From NCBI RefSeq assembly GCF_017873605.1, contig NZ_JAGGKI010000002.1, positions 310,001 to 374,000 on the forward strand: DNA of 64,000 nucleotides, in the 5' to 3' direction. The notes under the pieces were generated by a model. The model did not search any database and had not been told where the DNA came from. It worked only from the letters and a program-made list of their open reading frames with translations. Shown piece by piece: positions 41,583 through 50,450 of the stretch (positions are counted from its first letter, which is position 1; every line of letters starts with the position of its first letter). Both the position numbers and the translations under genes were made by a program. The stretch is from Paenibacillus lactis (GTDB lineage: Bacteria > Bacillota > Bacilli > Paenibacillales > Paenibacillaceae).

Positions 41583-42380
41583 TCACCCTGCCAATACGGT
41601 TACGATCTTGTCCCGAAGCGCGTCCGGTCCTGCAACAACCCCGGATGTTCCCCAAGTGAACGGCGATCCGTCGACATCGGATACGCAGCCGCCCGCTTCT
41701 TCGATCAGCAGCGCGCCTGCCAGCCAGTCGTAAATTTCGCGGCCAAACTCCCAGTAGGCATCCATGCGCCCGCAGGCCACATAAGCCATCTGAAGCGCGA
41801 CGGAGCCGAGCATGCGCAGCGCCGTGCATTCCGGCAGCAGCTTGCCGACGCTCCAGGCGGTCAGCTTGACGTTCTCGGGCTCCACCTCGACTTTGTTAGG
41901 GGGAGCCGTCAGCAGAAGCGCATCGGCCAGACCCGTTTTCGCCGATACCCGAATCCTCTCGCCGTTCAAGTAAGCCCCTTCTCCGCGGACCGCATGGAAC
42001 AATTCGCGGCGGCCGGCATCATAAACGGCCGAGAAGACGGCAACGCCTTCCCGGATCAAGCAAAGGGAGATCGCCCAAAATCCGAATCCCTGATGCAGAT
42101 GGACGGCTCCGTCGATCGGGTCAAGCACCCAGTAGGCGTCTCCGTATTCCGGACTTCCCTGCCTGGCTGCATCCAGCTCAGCATCGGACCATGGCAGCCC
42201 GGGATGGATTTCGTTCACCGCCTGGCGTATGCGGCGCTCTGCCCAGCCGTTGGCGTCCGCAAAACGTTCAATCAGCTGCTCCCGCGACGCTGCAGGAGCA
42301 AGCCCTCCATATTCCTCCAACAATTCTTCCCCGACTTGAGCCAGTATGGCCCCGATGGCATGTGGATCTACATGGATCAT
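41583..42380 (-). CDS. Inositol monophosphatase-family phosphatase
   Basis: The 265-residue protein shows the IMPase metal site WVLDPIDGAVHLHQG (about 84-98, a variant of DPIDGTxNF) and the C-terminal signature EIYDWLAGALLIEEAGG (about 218-234), corresponding to WDxAAG. The N-terminal GEE metal motif is replaced by SDAEL, so metal binding may be weaker or altered. Substrates in the family include inositol phosphate, fructose-1,6-bisphosphate, histidinol phosphate and sulfated nucleotides. Which applies is unknown. Downstream of a TrmB-like regulator gene, with a matching half-site operator between the two genes. Confidence 0.8.
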   Translation of the reverse strand: MIHVDPHAIGAILAQVGEELLEEYGGLAPAASREQLIERFADANGWAERRIRQAVNEIHPGLPWSDAELDAARQGSPEYGDAYWVLDPIDGAVHLHQGFGFWAISLCLIREGVAVFSAVYDAGRRELFHAVRGEGAYLNGERIRVSAKTGLADALLLTAPPNKVEVEPENVKLTAWSVGKLLPECTALRMLGSVALQMAYVACGRMDAYWEFGREIYDWLAGALLIEEAGGCVSDVDGSPFTWGTSGVVAGPDALRDKIVTVLAG

Positions 42381-42400
42381 AAAATGTCCACTCCTCAGGA

Positions 42401-42418
42401 TAGTATTTTTGAATACTA
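42401..42418. promoter_or_regulatory. TAGTATT inverted repeat before the IMPase gene
   Basis: TAGTATT (42401-42407) and AATACTA (42412-42418) are exact inverted halves with a 4-bp spacer, about 20 bases before the gene start. The same halves, with a 7-bp spacer, occur before the TrmB-like gene. Probable operators of that regulator. Confidence 0.6.
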
Positions 42419-42455
42419 CTAATATTTTCGCAAAAAGAAGCGGTCTCCCGCTACT

Positions 42456-43238
42456 CTATTCCAGCAGCTCCCGAAACGGGCTGATAATCCGTTCATAATC
42501 GCTGCCGTATTGATCCGAAAGCTCGGCGGCGAAATCCTCCTCAATCCGCTCCATCACCAGATCGTGATATAGACCGTTCTGAAGCAGTTCAATTATGGAA
42601 GGATGATCGGTTTCAAGCGCCGTTAATCGGAGAGACCGGCCGAAGCTTCCGATTAATGCCGACTTCGAATCGCACAGCATCGAGAATTTTCTGGACTGCG
42701 CCTGCTGCCATATCTCGCTCCGCTTATGCTCGATGACATGCTTCAGGGAGAGCCCGGATTCTCCGATGACAATCGCGACAACTCGGACGCCGCGCCGTTC
42801 GGCCTCAGACAGCGCCTCGCTCATCCAGTGGACGTCTTCGGACCATAGATCAACGACAATGCTCTTCTCGGCGTTTGCCGCCAGACGGTCAATGGCTTTG
42901 CGCAGCGCCTGATCCCCCTTCCAGCTGTAGAACGACGGCGAGGACTTCGGCGGCGCGTTCAGCTCCTCAAGCAGCATACGTGCATTTTGATCGAATTGGG
43001 TTTTCAGCGTCTTCACCACCTGACCGATCGGCACCGCATCATATAACACGGGATCCGCCTCGATCGTTCGGCACACCCCCTTATCCGTCATCGCCCGCAG
43101 GGCCGCATAAACGTTCGAACGGGATACCGACACCCGCTTGGCTACTTCATATCCCGACATTTCGGGGGATTCGTGCAGGGCAAGGTAAATTCGCGCCTCC
43201 AAATCCGACAGCCCGATGCTTCGCAGCTCATCAATCAT
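42456..43238 (-). CDS. TrmB-family transcriptional regulator
   Basis: The 260-residue protein has an N-terminal winged helix of TrmB type: IDELRSIGLSDLEARIYLALHESPEMSGYEVAKRVSVSRSNVYAALRAMTDKGV (about 2-55). A regulator domain of the PLD-like type occupies about 105-250 (FYSWKGDQALRKAIDRLAANAEKSIVVDLWSEDVHWM). TrmB proteins usually respond to sugars or sugar phosphates. The inverted repeat 25 bases upstream of its start suggests autoregulation, and the related site before the IMPase gene suggests control of that gene. Effector unknown; a phosphorylated sugar would fit. Confidence 0.85.
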   Translation of the reverse strand: MIDELRSIGLSDLEARIYLALHESPEMSGYEVAKRVSVSRSNVYAALRAMTDKGVCRTIEADPVLYDAVPIGQVVKTLKTQFDQNARMLLEELNAPPKSSPSFYSWKGDQALRKAIDRLAANAEKSIVVDLWSEDVHWMSEALSEAERRGVRVVAIVIGESGLSLKHVIEHKRSEIWQQAQSRKFSMLCDSKSALIGSFGRSLRLTALETDHPSIIELLQNGLYHDLVMERIEEDFAAELSDQYGSDYERIISPFRELLE

Positions 43239-43262
43239 CGTAACGCTCCTTCACGCTATTAT

Positions 43263-43283
43263 TAGTATTATTCAATAATACTA
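43263..43283. promoter_or_regulatory. Perfect inverted repeat before the TrmB gene
   Basis: TAGTATTATT (43263-43272) and AATAATACTA (43274-43283) are exact 10-bp arms around a single C. The outer halves TAGTATT/AATACTA equal those at 42401-42418. It lies directly upstream of the regulator gene and probably mediates autoregulation. Confidence 0.7.
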
Positions 43284-43437
43284 CTGTTGAGGAGGTATGT
43301 TGTCAATCCTTTCATTTTATCAGCCATTCCAATTGTGATGAGGAACTCTAATCCGCAAAATTAATTAGCCATGATATAGGCATCTCTTTAACGCTATCTA
43401 GCAATAGGCTATAACCTCGATAAGTAGTCTAATATAA

Positions 43438-43468
43438 AAACCACTGATTTTATCAAGATCAGTGGTTT
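43438..43468 (-). terminator. Terminator of the DUF3139 gene
   Basis: AAACCACTGAT (43438-43448) and ATCAGTGGTTT (43458-43468) form a perfect 11-bp stem. The minus strand continues with TTTTTATATT. Confidence 0.85.
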
Positions 43469-43478
43469 AGATCAAACT

Positions 43479-43793
43479 TCAATTCTTTACATTTAAACGC
43501 TGCGGTGTTTTAGGATCTAATTGTGTCCATTCTCCTGTATCTCTATCAGTAAAAATATATTTAGTATTTGGATCGTCGGCGAATATTACGTAAACAGGGA
43601 ATTTAGGCATACCACTTAGTTTCGCCTTAATACTGATGATATCAGATTCAGCGTAGCCTTCTACATTAAATAAATGGTTCTTTAAGCTCTTTTCTAGTGC
43701 ATTGTATTTGTATTGTAGTGCTGCATAACCGCCTCCTATAATTAACACAATTACTATCACAAAAATAGCCAAGGTTTTTTTCACTATTAACAT
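43479..43793 (-). CDS. DUF3139-type small membrane-anchored protein
   Basis: The 104-residue protein has one N-terminal TM helix or uncleaved signal (about 5-26, IFVIVIVLIIGGGYAAL). An extracytoplasmic domain follows, with LEKSLKNHLFNVEGYAESDIISIKAKLSGMPKFPVYVIFADDPNTKYIFTDRDTGEW, which resembles DUF3139 proteins of Bacillus relatives. Function is unknown. Base composition is distinctly A+T rich compared with neighbours, and together with the broken gene at 43911 it forms a low-G+C patch that could be acquired DNA. Confidence 0.65.
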   Translation of the reverse strand: MLIVKKTLAIFVIVIVLIIGGGYAALQYKYNALEKSLKNHLFNVEGYAESDIISIKAKLSGMPKFPVYVIFADDPNTKYIFTDRDTGEWTQLDPKTPQRLNVKN

Positions 43794-43910
43794 CCTCCCT
43801 TACGAAAATCTAAGTTGTCAAATTGAAAATCTCATAACACTTTATCATACTTTGTAAAGCTCCGATAATCTTAAAAAGAAAAACTGCACAATGGCAGTTT
43901 CTAGTATAAA

Positions 43911-44614
43911 TTATTGTGCTGTAAATTGAGTTACATATACCAAATTAGGAGCATTTATTACCATTGATGGAGTAATAAATCCTCTTAGATCGGGGGTATT
44001 ACCAAGATCCAATAGATCTATTCCTTCCCCGTAATAGAATGCCTGCCATACAAATTTCGAACAATAGTTTGGAGTGGAGAGAGTGTGCTCTTCTTTGCGT
44101 ATGGTTCAATTTCGTATTTTGTCACATACTTATAGTTGTATGTTGCCCATTTGGCAGCCTCAACCCCCATACCATTAATAGGTCTATAGACTTTGATAGT
44201 TTCTCCTTTGCCATGTCTACTCATATAACCTGACATGTTATCTACGGTCCCACCATTCACAGGTAATGTTACGTGGACCACTTTATAATTTGAATTTACA
44301 ATTCCAGTATGCCCCACAATCTGTGAACTAAAGCCAAGCGTTTTTGTCGAATAGAGGACATCTCCGATTCGCATTGGAACATTAGTACCGGGATATGTAG
44401 GCCCAATCTCCGCAAATGGTTCAATTAATTCGCTATCATTTTGGATTGAAATATCTTCGCTACTGTCCGTGTTATCATTAACTTCTATGTTATAAAGATT
44501 GATACTCTCCTCAGAAGTAAGACTCTCAGCACTAACAACTGATCCCCCCGTTGGGAAAAATGCAGCTAATGTCTCCCTCCGTTTCCAGCCACTCCTGTGC
44601 CTTCATATTCAAAT
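43911..44614 (-). pseudogene. Decayed YiiX/NlpC-P60-like (permuted papain-fold) gene
   Basis: The frame running upstream from 44374 continues as open codons to about 44614 and encodes a signal-peptide-like end (FFPTGGSVVSAES..) and an acidic linker. It then gives MRIGDVLYSTKTLGFSSQIVGHTGIV, the GDxL/His motif of this family. That frame stops at 44018. One base over, the reading NYCSKFVWQAFYYGEG appears (about 44070), the expected Cys motif, and runs to a stop at 43911. So a frameshift near 44055-44080 breaks the gene. No usable start codon precedes the signal region either. Two lesions suggest a genuine pseudogene rather than a single sequencing error. Confidence 0.75.
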
Positions 44615-44644
44615 AACAGCACCTTGGCCTAAGCCTAAACAAAA

Positions 44645-44674
44645 AACCGCTCCTATCGCATCTCGGGAGCGGTT
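44645..44674 (-). terminator. Terminator of the DinB-like gene
   Basis: AACCGCTCC (44645-44653) pairs with GGAGCGGTT (44666-44674), loop 12 nt. The minus strand continues TTTTGTTT. It lies 16 bases past the stop. Confidence 0.8.
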
Positions 44675-44690
44675 CTTTGATGCCAATATC

Positions 44691-45161
44691 TTACTCGAAC
44701 AGCGGCACCTTCGGGTCTTTGCCATTGCAGTGGACCAGCATCGCATGCAGCTGTCCCCGGTGATGGTACAGGTGGGCCAGAATCTCAAGCAGCCACTCGT
44801 AACGGGTATAGGTTGCGCCCCAATAGGACGTTACCTCCCGATGCAGTTCTTCGTCGTCCATATCATGAAATGCCTGCGCCAGATACGAATAGCTCGTTAA
44901 CAATTCAGCCTGGATATCCTTCAGGTTATTCAGCGACACGCCGGCGTAATAAGCGCTCATCTCTTCCTGCGTCGCCCCGCCGGATATAAGGAAGTCGGCC
45001 CTGCAGATGACCGCGATATGCTTCAGCAGCTCGCCGACGGAATGCTTGTCCGCCGTTGGCCTGACGAGCAGATCCTCCTCTGTTAGCTTGTCAATAATCG
45101 CCACGACCGACAGCACCGCCACTTCGATCTGGTGCAGCGCATATGTACAAAAGGTATTCAT
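44691..45161 (-). CDS. DinB-family protein
   Basis: The 156-residue cytoplasmic protein has the four-helix DinB fold with three putative metal-binding His: GELLKHIAVICRAD (about 48), and EILAHLYHHRGQLHAML (about 128-141, HxxxHRGQ motif). Members include metal-dependent thiol transferases such as bacillithiol-linked enzymes, but many have no known function. AGGAG precedes the ATG at 45161. Monocistronic between a decayed gene and the glucoside operon. Specific function not assigned. Confidence 0.8.
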   Translation of the reverse strand: MNTFCTYALHQIEVAVLSVVAIIDKLTEEDLLVRPTADKHSVGELLKHIAVICRADFLISGGATQEEMSAYYAGVSLNNLKDIQAELLTSYSYLAQAFHDMDDEELHREVTSYWGATYTRYEWLLEILAHLYHHRGQLHAMLVHCNGKDPKVPLFE

Positions 45162-45267
45162 TCCCGTTCTCTCCTATCTTAGGTTGTCGTTCAGCATGCT
45201 TGGGGTATGTAGTTTAAAACTCCGCTCTATATTATAGAACACATGTTCCTGTATTTTCAATAAAAAA

Positions 45268-45304
45268 CAACCTGGTTCTCTTTGAAGCGAGAGAACCAGG
45301 TTGT
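45268..45304 (-). terminator. Terminator of the glucoside operon
   Basis: CAACCTGGTTCTCT (from 45268) and AGAGAACCAGGTTG (from 45290) form a perfect 14-bp stem around an 8-nt loop. The minus strand continues into six Ts. It ends the operon that contains the ABC, GH3 and GDE genes. Confidence 0.88.
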
Positions 45305-45356
45305 TGTCCGTGTATTTGCTGTTCGTGTTGTCGTGCTGTCGTGCTGTTCATATTAT

Positions 45357-47432
45357 CTATCCGACCAGCGTATAGCCGGTCGTATTTTCAAGCACCTTCA
45401 CGTTGAAGGATGCTCCGCCGGCATCACGCGTTACGCTGACCGACAGATGGCCATTACCGATCGCGATCCGCTCGGCCTTCAGCTCGTTCATGCCCTCCGG
45501 CAGGAACGGTGACAACGCGATTTCCTTCTTAGGCGCATCGGGGTACAATCCGAGCATCGCCTGCAGAAAAGCGATCGACGTGCCGGCCGCCCATGCCTGC
45601 GGCGAACAGGTCGTCGGATAAGGCACCGGATAACCGAGCCCCGCATCATTCCCACAGAACAGCTCCGGGAGGCGCTGGTACTCGAAGTGCTCCGAGGCCT
45701 TGAGCAGTCCGGAAATGACCTTGCCGGCCTCTTCCTTGAAGCCCTGCTTGCCCAGCCCAAGCAGAATCATCCCGTTATCGTGCGGCCACACGCTGCCGTT
45801 GTGATAGCTCATCGGATAGTAGCCCGTGGAGCCTGTGCTCATCGTACGGATGCCGTATCCGCTGAACATGTCGTCCTTCAGCATCCGCTTGGACTGGGCT
45901 GCGGCCCGCCCGGCTTCAGGGAGCCCGCTCATGAGCAGATGCCCGGGATTCGAGGTTACGCTTCGCACCTGACGCTGCTCCTTATCCAGCGCAATCGCGT
46001 AGCACTGCTGATCCTCCATCCAGAACGCCGCCTCGAATCTTGCGCGGAGCTCCTCGGCCTCCTCTTCGAGCTTGCGGGCCAGCTCGTGCTCGCCCATGTC
46101 AGCGAACACGGGGACGAGCGATTTCTTCGCCTGATATACATATCCTTGCACCTCGGACAATGCGATGGGCGACTCCGCATATTCCCCATGCTCATGGATG
46201 ATGGAGTTCGCTGAATCCTTCCAGCCTTGGTTTGGGAAGCCCTTCTCGGCTTCCTGCTTGTAGGCCATGAAGCCGTTCCCCGCTTCCAAGGCAGCATTGA
46301 TATAATCAAGCGCCCGCAGCATGTTCGGCTTCAGCTCCCCCGCGAGAGACAAATCGCCCGTCCAGCGGTAATATTCTCCGATCAGGGCAAGAAACAGCGG
46401 AGTGGAATCGATCGTGCCATAATAAGGAGAGAACGGCGATTGCCCGGTCGTAACCAGCTCGCCGTAACGAATCTCGTGCATGATTTTTCCCGGCTGCTCG
46501 TCTCGCCAAGGATCCGTCTTCTCCCCTTGATTGGAGGCCAGCGTCTTCAGGGTTCCCTTGGCCAGCTGCGGATTCACCGGCAGCATGAACAGGGCGGTGA
46601 TCAGGCTGTCCCGGCCGAATGGAACCGCGAACCATGGCAGTCCGGCCACCGTCGTGTCGCCGAAGCCGACGTCCAGGGTCAGCATGCGCAAATCCTGCAG
46701 ACCTCGCTCGAACAATCCGCTGAACACGGCAGAGTCGGATTTCACCCGCGTGCTGTTTGCGTACCACTGCGCATAGGAAGCCTCCAGCTTCCTCAGCCCC
46801 TCGTCATAAGACAGCGGCTCCGGCTCCGCGTGCTCCTCCGTGATCGGCGCAATGAAGAAGGTGACCACCCGCTGTTCCTTCGGTTTCAAGAACATCGGGA
46901 ACGTAATCGTTCCGCTTCCATGCGCCTTGCCGCCCTCGGCATCCCAGGAAATGCGCGTCTTGCGTCTTTGGCTATCCGCGCCCATATAAGACAGTGTCAG
47001 CTCCCGGTCTTTGGCGCTTGCTTCTTCCATGCGGCCAACGTCCCCGGTGCGGTATTTCCGAACCAGGAACATATCCTGGAAATCGGCATCGAATGCGACC
47101 GAAAACTCAACGTTCCGGGCATCGATAAAATAGTTGGTGAGCGTGCAGCGCTCGTAGAGGATCCCGCCGTAAATAAACCGCTCCCGGTGCAGCTCGATCG
47201 CTCCCTCATCCTTGGAATCCTTCATCAAGCGGAAGGAAGCGATGTAGCTCTTATCCCCGGCGGAGGACAACAGGGAAGGCCTCTCCCCGTCAATGAACGC
47301 CTCCATGCGGCTTAAGAAGCGCGTATCCTTCGTATATAAACCGTGACCCTGATCATCCCCAGGAGCCATATCCCCATTCAACCCCGTCAGAAAGAACAGA
47401 TCCCCTTCCTTAATTACGCGATAATCCATCAT
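45357..47432 (-). CDS. Amylo-alpha-1,6-glucosidase/glycogen-debranching-like protein
   Basis: The 691-residue protein has an N-terminal beta-rich GDE_N-type domain (about 1-230, VIKEGDLFFLTGLNGDM..GLYTKDTRFLSRMEAF). A C-terminal six-hairpin (alpha/alpha)6 domain follows (about 260-690), with GLPWFAVPFGRDSLITALFMLP, YYGTIDSTPLFLALIGEYYRWTGD and YHNGSVWPHDNGMILLGLGKQGF. The family is known as amylo-alpha-1,6-glucosidases, with trehalase-like active sites. No signal peptide, so it acts on intracellular oligosaccharides. Start 47432 has AAAGGGGG. It is the last gene of the operon with a GH3 beta-glucosidase gene 30 bp upstream. Actual substrate unproven. Confidence 0.82.
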   Translation of the reverse strand: MMDYRVIKEGDLFFLTGLNGDMAPGDDQGHGLYTKDTRFLSRMEAFIDGERPSLLSSAGDKSYIASFRLMKDSKDEGAIELHRERFIYGGILYERCTLTNYFIDARNVEFSVAFDADFQDMFLVRKYRTGDVGRMEEASAKDRELTLSYMGADSQRRKTRISWDAEGGKAHGSGTITFPMFLKPKEQRVVTFFIAPITEEHAEPEPLSYDEGLRKLEASYAQWYANSTRVKSDSAVFSGLFERGLQDLRMLTLDVGFGDTTVAGLPWFAVPFGRDSLITALFMLPVNPQLAKGTLKTLASNQGEKTDPWRDEQPGKIMHEIRYGELVTTGQSPFSPYYGTIDSTPLFLALIGEYYRWTGDLSLAGELKPNMLRALDYINAALEAGNGFMAYKQEAEKGFPNQGWKDSANSIIHEHGEYAESPIALSEVQGYVYQAKKSLVPVFADMGEHELARKLEEEAEELRARFEAAFWMEDQQCYAIALDKEQRQVRSVTSNPGHLLMSGLPEAGRAAAQSKRMLKDDMFSGYGIRTMSTGSTGYYPMSYHNGSVWPHDNGMILLGLGKQGFKEEAGKVISGLLKASEHFEYQRLPELFCGNDAGLGYPVPYPTTCSPQAWAAGTSIAFLQAMLGLYPDAPKKEIALSPFLPEGMNELKAERIAIGNGHLSVSVTRDAGGASFNVKVLENTTGYTLVG

Positions 47433-47462
47433 TCATCCCCCTTTTATCGCCCTTACGGCGTT

Positions 47463-49571
47463 TCAAATCACGGTGAGCTCCGTACGCAGCCCTTCCTCCG
47501 AATGCGGCCCGACCCAAATATGAAACTTCCCGGGCTCAACCGTGAACGCCATCCGTTCGTCGAGAAGCCCGAGCTCATCCGGCCCAAGCGCAAAATGGAC
47601 GACACGGCTCTCTCCTGGCTCAAGAAACACCTTGCTGAAGCCCTTCAGCTCCCGGACGGGACGGGTAGAGCTGGCCACCAGATCGCGAATGTACAGCTGC
47701 ACGGTCTCTTCGCCGGCGCGCTTGCCGGTGTTCCTGATTCTCACAGACAAATTCGCGCTCTCGTCCTTGCCGATTACAGGCTTGTCCAGCGCCAGATCCG
47801 CATATTCAAACGTCGTATAGCTGAGGCCGTACCCGAACGGGTACAAAGGCGAATCGTCGCAATCGATGTAATCCTCGTACAAATGCGGACGTCCCGTATT
47901 CTTCCGATTGTAATACATCGGAATTTGTCCGGTTGCCCGCGGAACGGTTACCGGCAGGCGGCCGCTCGGGTTGTGCGCCCCGGTCAACACATCGACCACG
48001 GCATACCCCGCAGCCGTCCCCGGGTGCCATGCCTCGATGACCGCATCCGCCAGCTCGTGCAGCCATGGCGCCGCGAGCGGGCGACCGTTCATCAGGATGA
48101 CCACGACGGGCGTGAAGGTCCGGCTCTTCAGCTCCCGGATCAGCCGCTCTTGGCACGCCGGGAGCGTAATGGACGCCACATTGTAATGCTCCCCGGTCAT
48201 CGGCTCCGATTCCCCGACGACCACGACCGCGACGTCACAGCGCCCTGCCAGGTCCACGGCACGATCGATCCCTCCGGGAAGTTCCTCCAAAATGCCGCTG
48301 CCCGGTTCATGGAACACCTGCGTATCCGGAGCCAGCTCGGATTGGAAGGCATCCCATACGGTAACAACGTCCTCGTCGCGGCCCTTCCACGCCCAGCAGC
48401 CCATCGTATTGTGGCGATCGTCGGCCAGCGGCCCGATCAGGGCCAGCTTCTTGAATCGGCCGGTATCCAGCGGCAGGATGCCGTCATCGTTCTGAAGCAG
48501 CACGATCGATTTGCGTGCGCTGTCCCGGGCCTGCTCCAGATGAGCGGCAGGAATGCCGATTTCCTCCGGATCGTCCTCGCTTACATAAGGATTCTCGAAT
48601 AAGCCGAGCCGGAATTTCACTTTCAGAATGCGAAGCACGGCATCATCCAGCAGCTCCATCATCTCGGGATGCTCCGCAATGATGGACTCCAGATGATCGA
48701 GATAGACGCCGGAATGCATATCCATATCGACGCCTGCCGCCAAGCCTTTCAGCGCCGAATCTCTACGGTCCTCCGCGTAGCCGTGATGAATCAGCTCCTC
48801 AATCGACTCCCAGTCGCTGACCACGATGCCGTCAAAGGCCCACTCCTCCTTCAGAATATCCCGCAGCAAGTACCGGCTGCCCGATGCAGGCACGCCGTTC
48901 AGCTCGCTGAATGCGCTCATCACCGACATGGCGCCGGCCCGAATGCCGTGCGCAAACGGCGGAAGCACCGTCTCCCGCAGCGTCCGTTCCGACATATCCG
49001 TCGTATCGTAATCTCTTCCGCCCTCGACAAAGCCGTACCCGGCGAAGTGCTTCACGCAGGCAGCCACGGCCGGATATCCGGACTCGTTCGGGCTCTGGAA
49101 TCCCTTGACCTTCGCCGCGGCAGCCAGAGAAGACAAATACACATCTTCGCCCGTGCTCTCCGCGATGCGTCCCCACCGGGGATCGCGCGTAATATCCACC
49201 ATCGGGGCAAAGGTCCAGCGGATGCCTTCGGCCGCCGCCTCCCTCGCCGCGATGCGGGCATTCTTCTCCATCGCTTCGGGATCCCAGCTGGCGGCTTCGC
49301 CAAGCGGGATCGGAAAGATGGTCCGGAAGCCGTGAATGACATCGTCGCCGATCAACAGCGGGATGCCGAGGCGGCTTTGCTCCACTGCCAGACGCTGCAA
49401 TTCATTTATTTTCTTCGCCCCGTGAACGTTCAGCAAAGACCCGATCCGCCCCTCGGCGACCAGCTGCCTCTCCCGTTCCTCGCAGCGGCCGTATTGTACC
49501 GTCTGGCCGATCTTCTCGGCCAGCGTCATCCGGGCTAACAGCTCCCGCGCTCGCTGTTCTGCTTGATCCAT
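47463..49571 (-). CDS. GH3-family beta-glucosidase (BglX-like, cytoplasmic)
   Basis: The 702-residue protein carries the GH3 N-terminal TIM barrel: ARMTLAEKIGQTVQYG, RWTFAPMVDITRDPRWGRIAESTGEDVY, KHFAGYGFVEGGRDYDTTDM, and nucleophile Asp in FDGIVVSDWESIEEL (about 248). The alpha/beta sandwich C-domain (about 355-560) contains VVVVGESEPMTGEHYN, the likely acid-base region. An FnIII-like domain ends the protein (about 610-695). There is no signal peptide. GGAGGG is 6-7 nt before 49571. It lies downstream of ABC permease genes and is likely to hydrolyse imported beta-glucosides. Confidence 0.9.
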   Translation of the reverse strand: MDQAEQRARELLARMTLAEKIGQTVQYGRCEERERQLVAEGRIGSLLNVHGAKKINELQRLAVEQSRLGIPLLIGDDVIHGFRTIFPIPLGEAASWDPEAMEKNARIAAREAAAEGIRWTFAPMVDITRDPRWGRIAESTGEDVYLSSLAAAAKVKGFQSPNESGYPAVAACVKHFAGYGFVEGGRDYDTTDMSERTLRETVLPPFAHGIRAGAMSVMSAFSELNGVPASGSRYLLRDILKEEWAFDGIVVSDWESIEELIHHGYAEDRRDSALKGLAAGVDMDMHSGVYLDHLESIIAEHPEMMELLDDAVLRILKVKFRLGLFENPYVSEDDPEEIGIPAAHLEQARDSARKSIVLLQNDDGILPLDTGRFKKLALIGPLADDRHNTMGCWAWKGRDEDVVTVWDAFQSELAPDTQVFHEPGSGILEELPGGIDRAVDLAGRCDVAVVVVGESEPMTGEHYNVASITLPACQERLIRELKSRTFTPVVVILMNGRPLAAPWLHELADAVIEAWHPGTAAGYAVVDVLTGAHNPSGRLPVTVPRATGQIPMYYNRKNTGRPHLYEDYIDCDDSPLYPFGYGLSYTTFEYADLALDKPVIGKDESANLSVRIRNTGKRAGEETVQLYIRDLVASSTRPVRELKGFSKVFLEPGESRVVHFALGPDELGLLDERMAFTVEPGKFHIWVGPHSEEGLRTELTVI

Positions 49572-49620
49572 GCAGCTCCCTCCTCAACGTATGTCTACTT
49601 AGCGATCAACAATCAGCAAT

Positions 49621-50445
49621 CTAGCCTTTGACGCCGGCATTCGAGATGCCTTCAATATATTGGCGCTGGAACAGGAAGAAGAACAGGATGATCGGCAGCG
49701 TCGACAGCACGACGCCCGCCATGATCATCGGTGTATTCTCGAAGAACATGTCCTTCACGCTGTTCAGGCCGACGACTAGCACGTACATCTCCGGCGTATT
49801 GGCGAGCGTGCTCGGAATCAAATAGCTGTTCCAGGTGCCCGCAAACGCAAGAATCGACATCGTGATCAGGGAAGAGCGCGCCAGCGGATAGACGATCCGC
49901 CAGAAGGCGCCCATCTTCGTCAAGCCGTCGATGCGGGCGGCTTCCAGAAATTCATTCGGAACCGAGATAAAGAACTGCCGGAGCATGAAGATATACAACC
50001 CTTGATACAAGAACGGCACCGTCAAGCCCCAGAACGTGTTCAGCCATCCAAGCTGCGCCACGTTCACATATACCGGGATCAGAATCATGTGATAAGGCAC
50101 CATCATCGTAGCCACCACGATCCAGTAAATCAGGCCTTTCCCGCGGAAATTCAGCTTGGCAAGCGCAAAGCCGGCCATCGGGTTAATGACGAGGTTGCCC
50201 AGAACGACGGCGCCGGTCATGATGACCGTATTCAGAAACCATCTTGGCACGTTGTACGCATCGTTTGTGAAGAATACCTTGAAATTTTCGAACGTCCAGT
50301 TGGCCGGCGACGTCAGCGTATTGACATACCGCATCGGAATGACGGACGTATAAATCGTATAGAGAAAAGGAAGGGCGAATAAAAGCCCCAGAATGATCGT
50401 GCCGATATACAGAAACGGCCGATTGCTGTTTATGCGGGTCTTCAT
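49621..50445 (-). CDS. Carbohydrate ABC permease (MalG type) of the glucoside operon
   Basis: The 274-residue protein has six helices. The EAA loop is FLEAARIDGLTKMGAFWRIVYPLARS (about 181-206). It starts at ATG 50445, where GGAG is 8 nt upstream; an in-frame GTG at 50454 overlaps the previous stop and is less likely. Partner of the upstream permease; both depend on an ATPase not encoded here. Clustered with GH3 and GDE genes, so a gluco-oligosaccharide is the probable cargo. Confidence 0.87.
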   Translation of the reverse strand: MKTRINSNRPFLYIGTIILGLLFALPFLYTIYTSVIPMRYVNTLTSPANWTFENFKVFFTNDAYNVPRWFLNTVIMTGAVVLGNLVINPMAGFALAKLNFRGKGLIYWIVVATMMVPYHMILIPVYVNVAQLGWLNTFWGLTVPFLYQGLYIFMLRQFFISVPNEFLEAARIDGLTKMGAFWRIVYPLARSSLITMSILAFAGTWNSYLIPSTLANTPEMYVLVVGLNSVKDMFFENTPMIMAGVVLSTLPIILFFFLFQRQYIEGISNAGVKG

Positions 50446-50450
50446 TGCTC

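Noticed and set aside
46227..48602. Long plus frames (362 and 419 codons) opposite the GDE and GH3 genes
   Set aside because: His/Arg-rich antisense shadows without start signals or recognisable domains.
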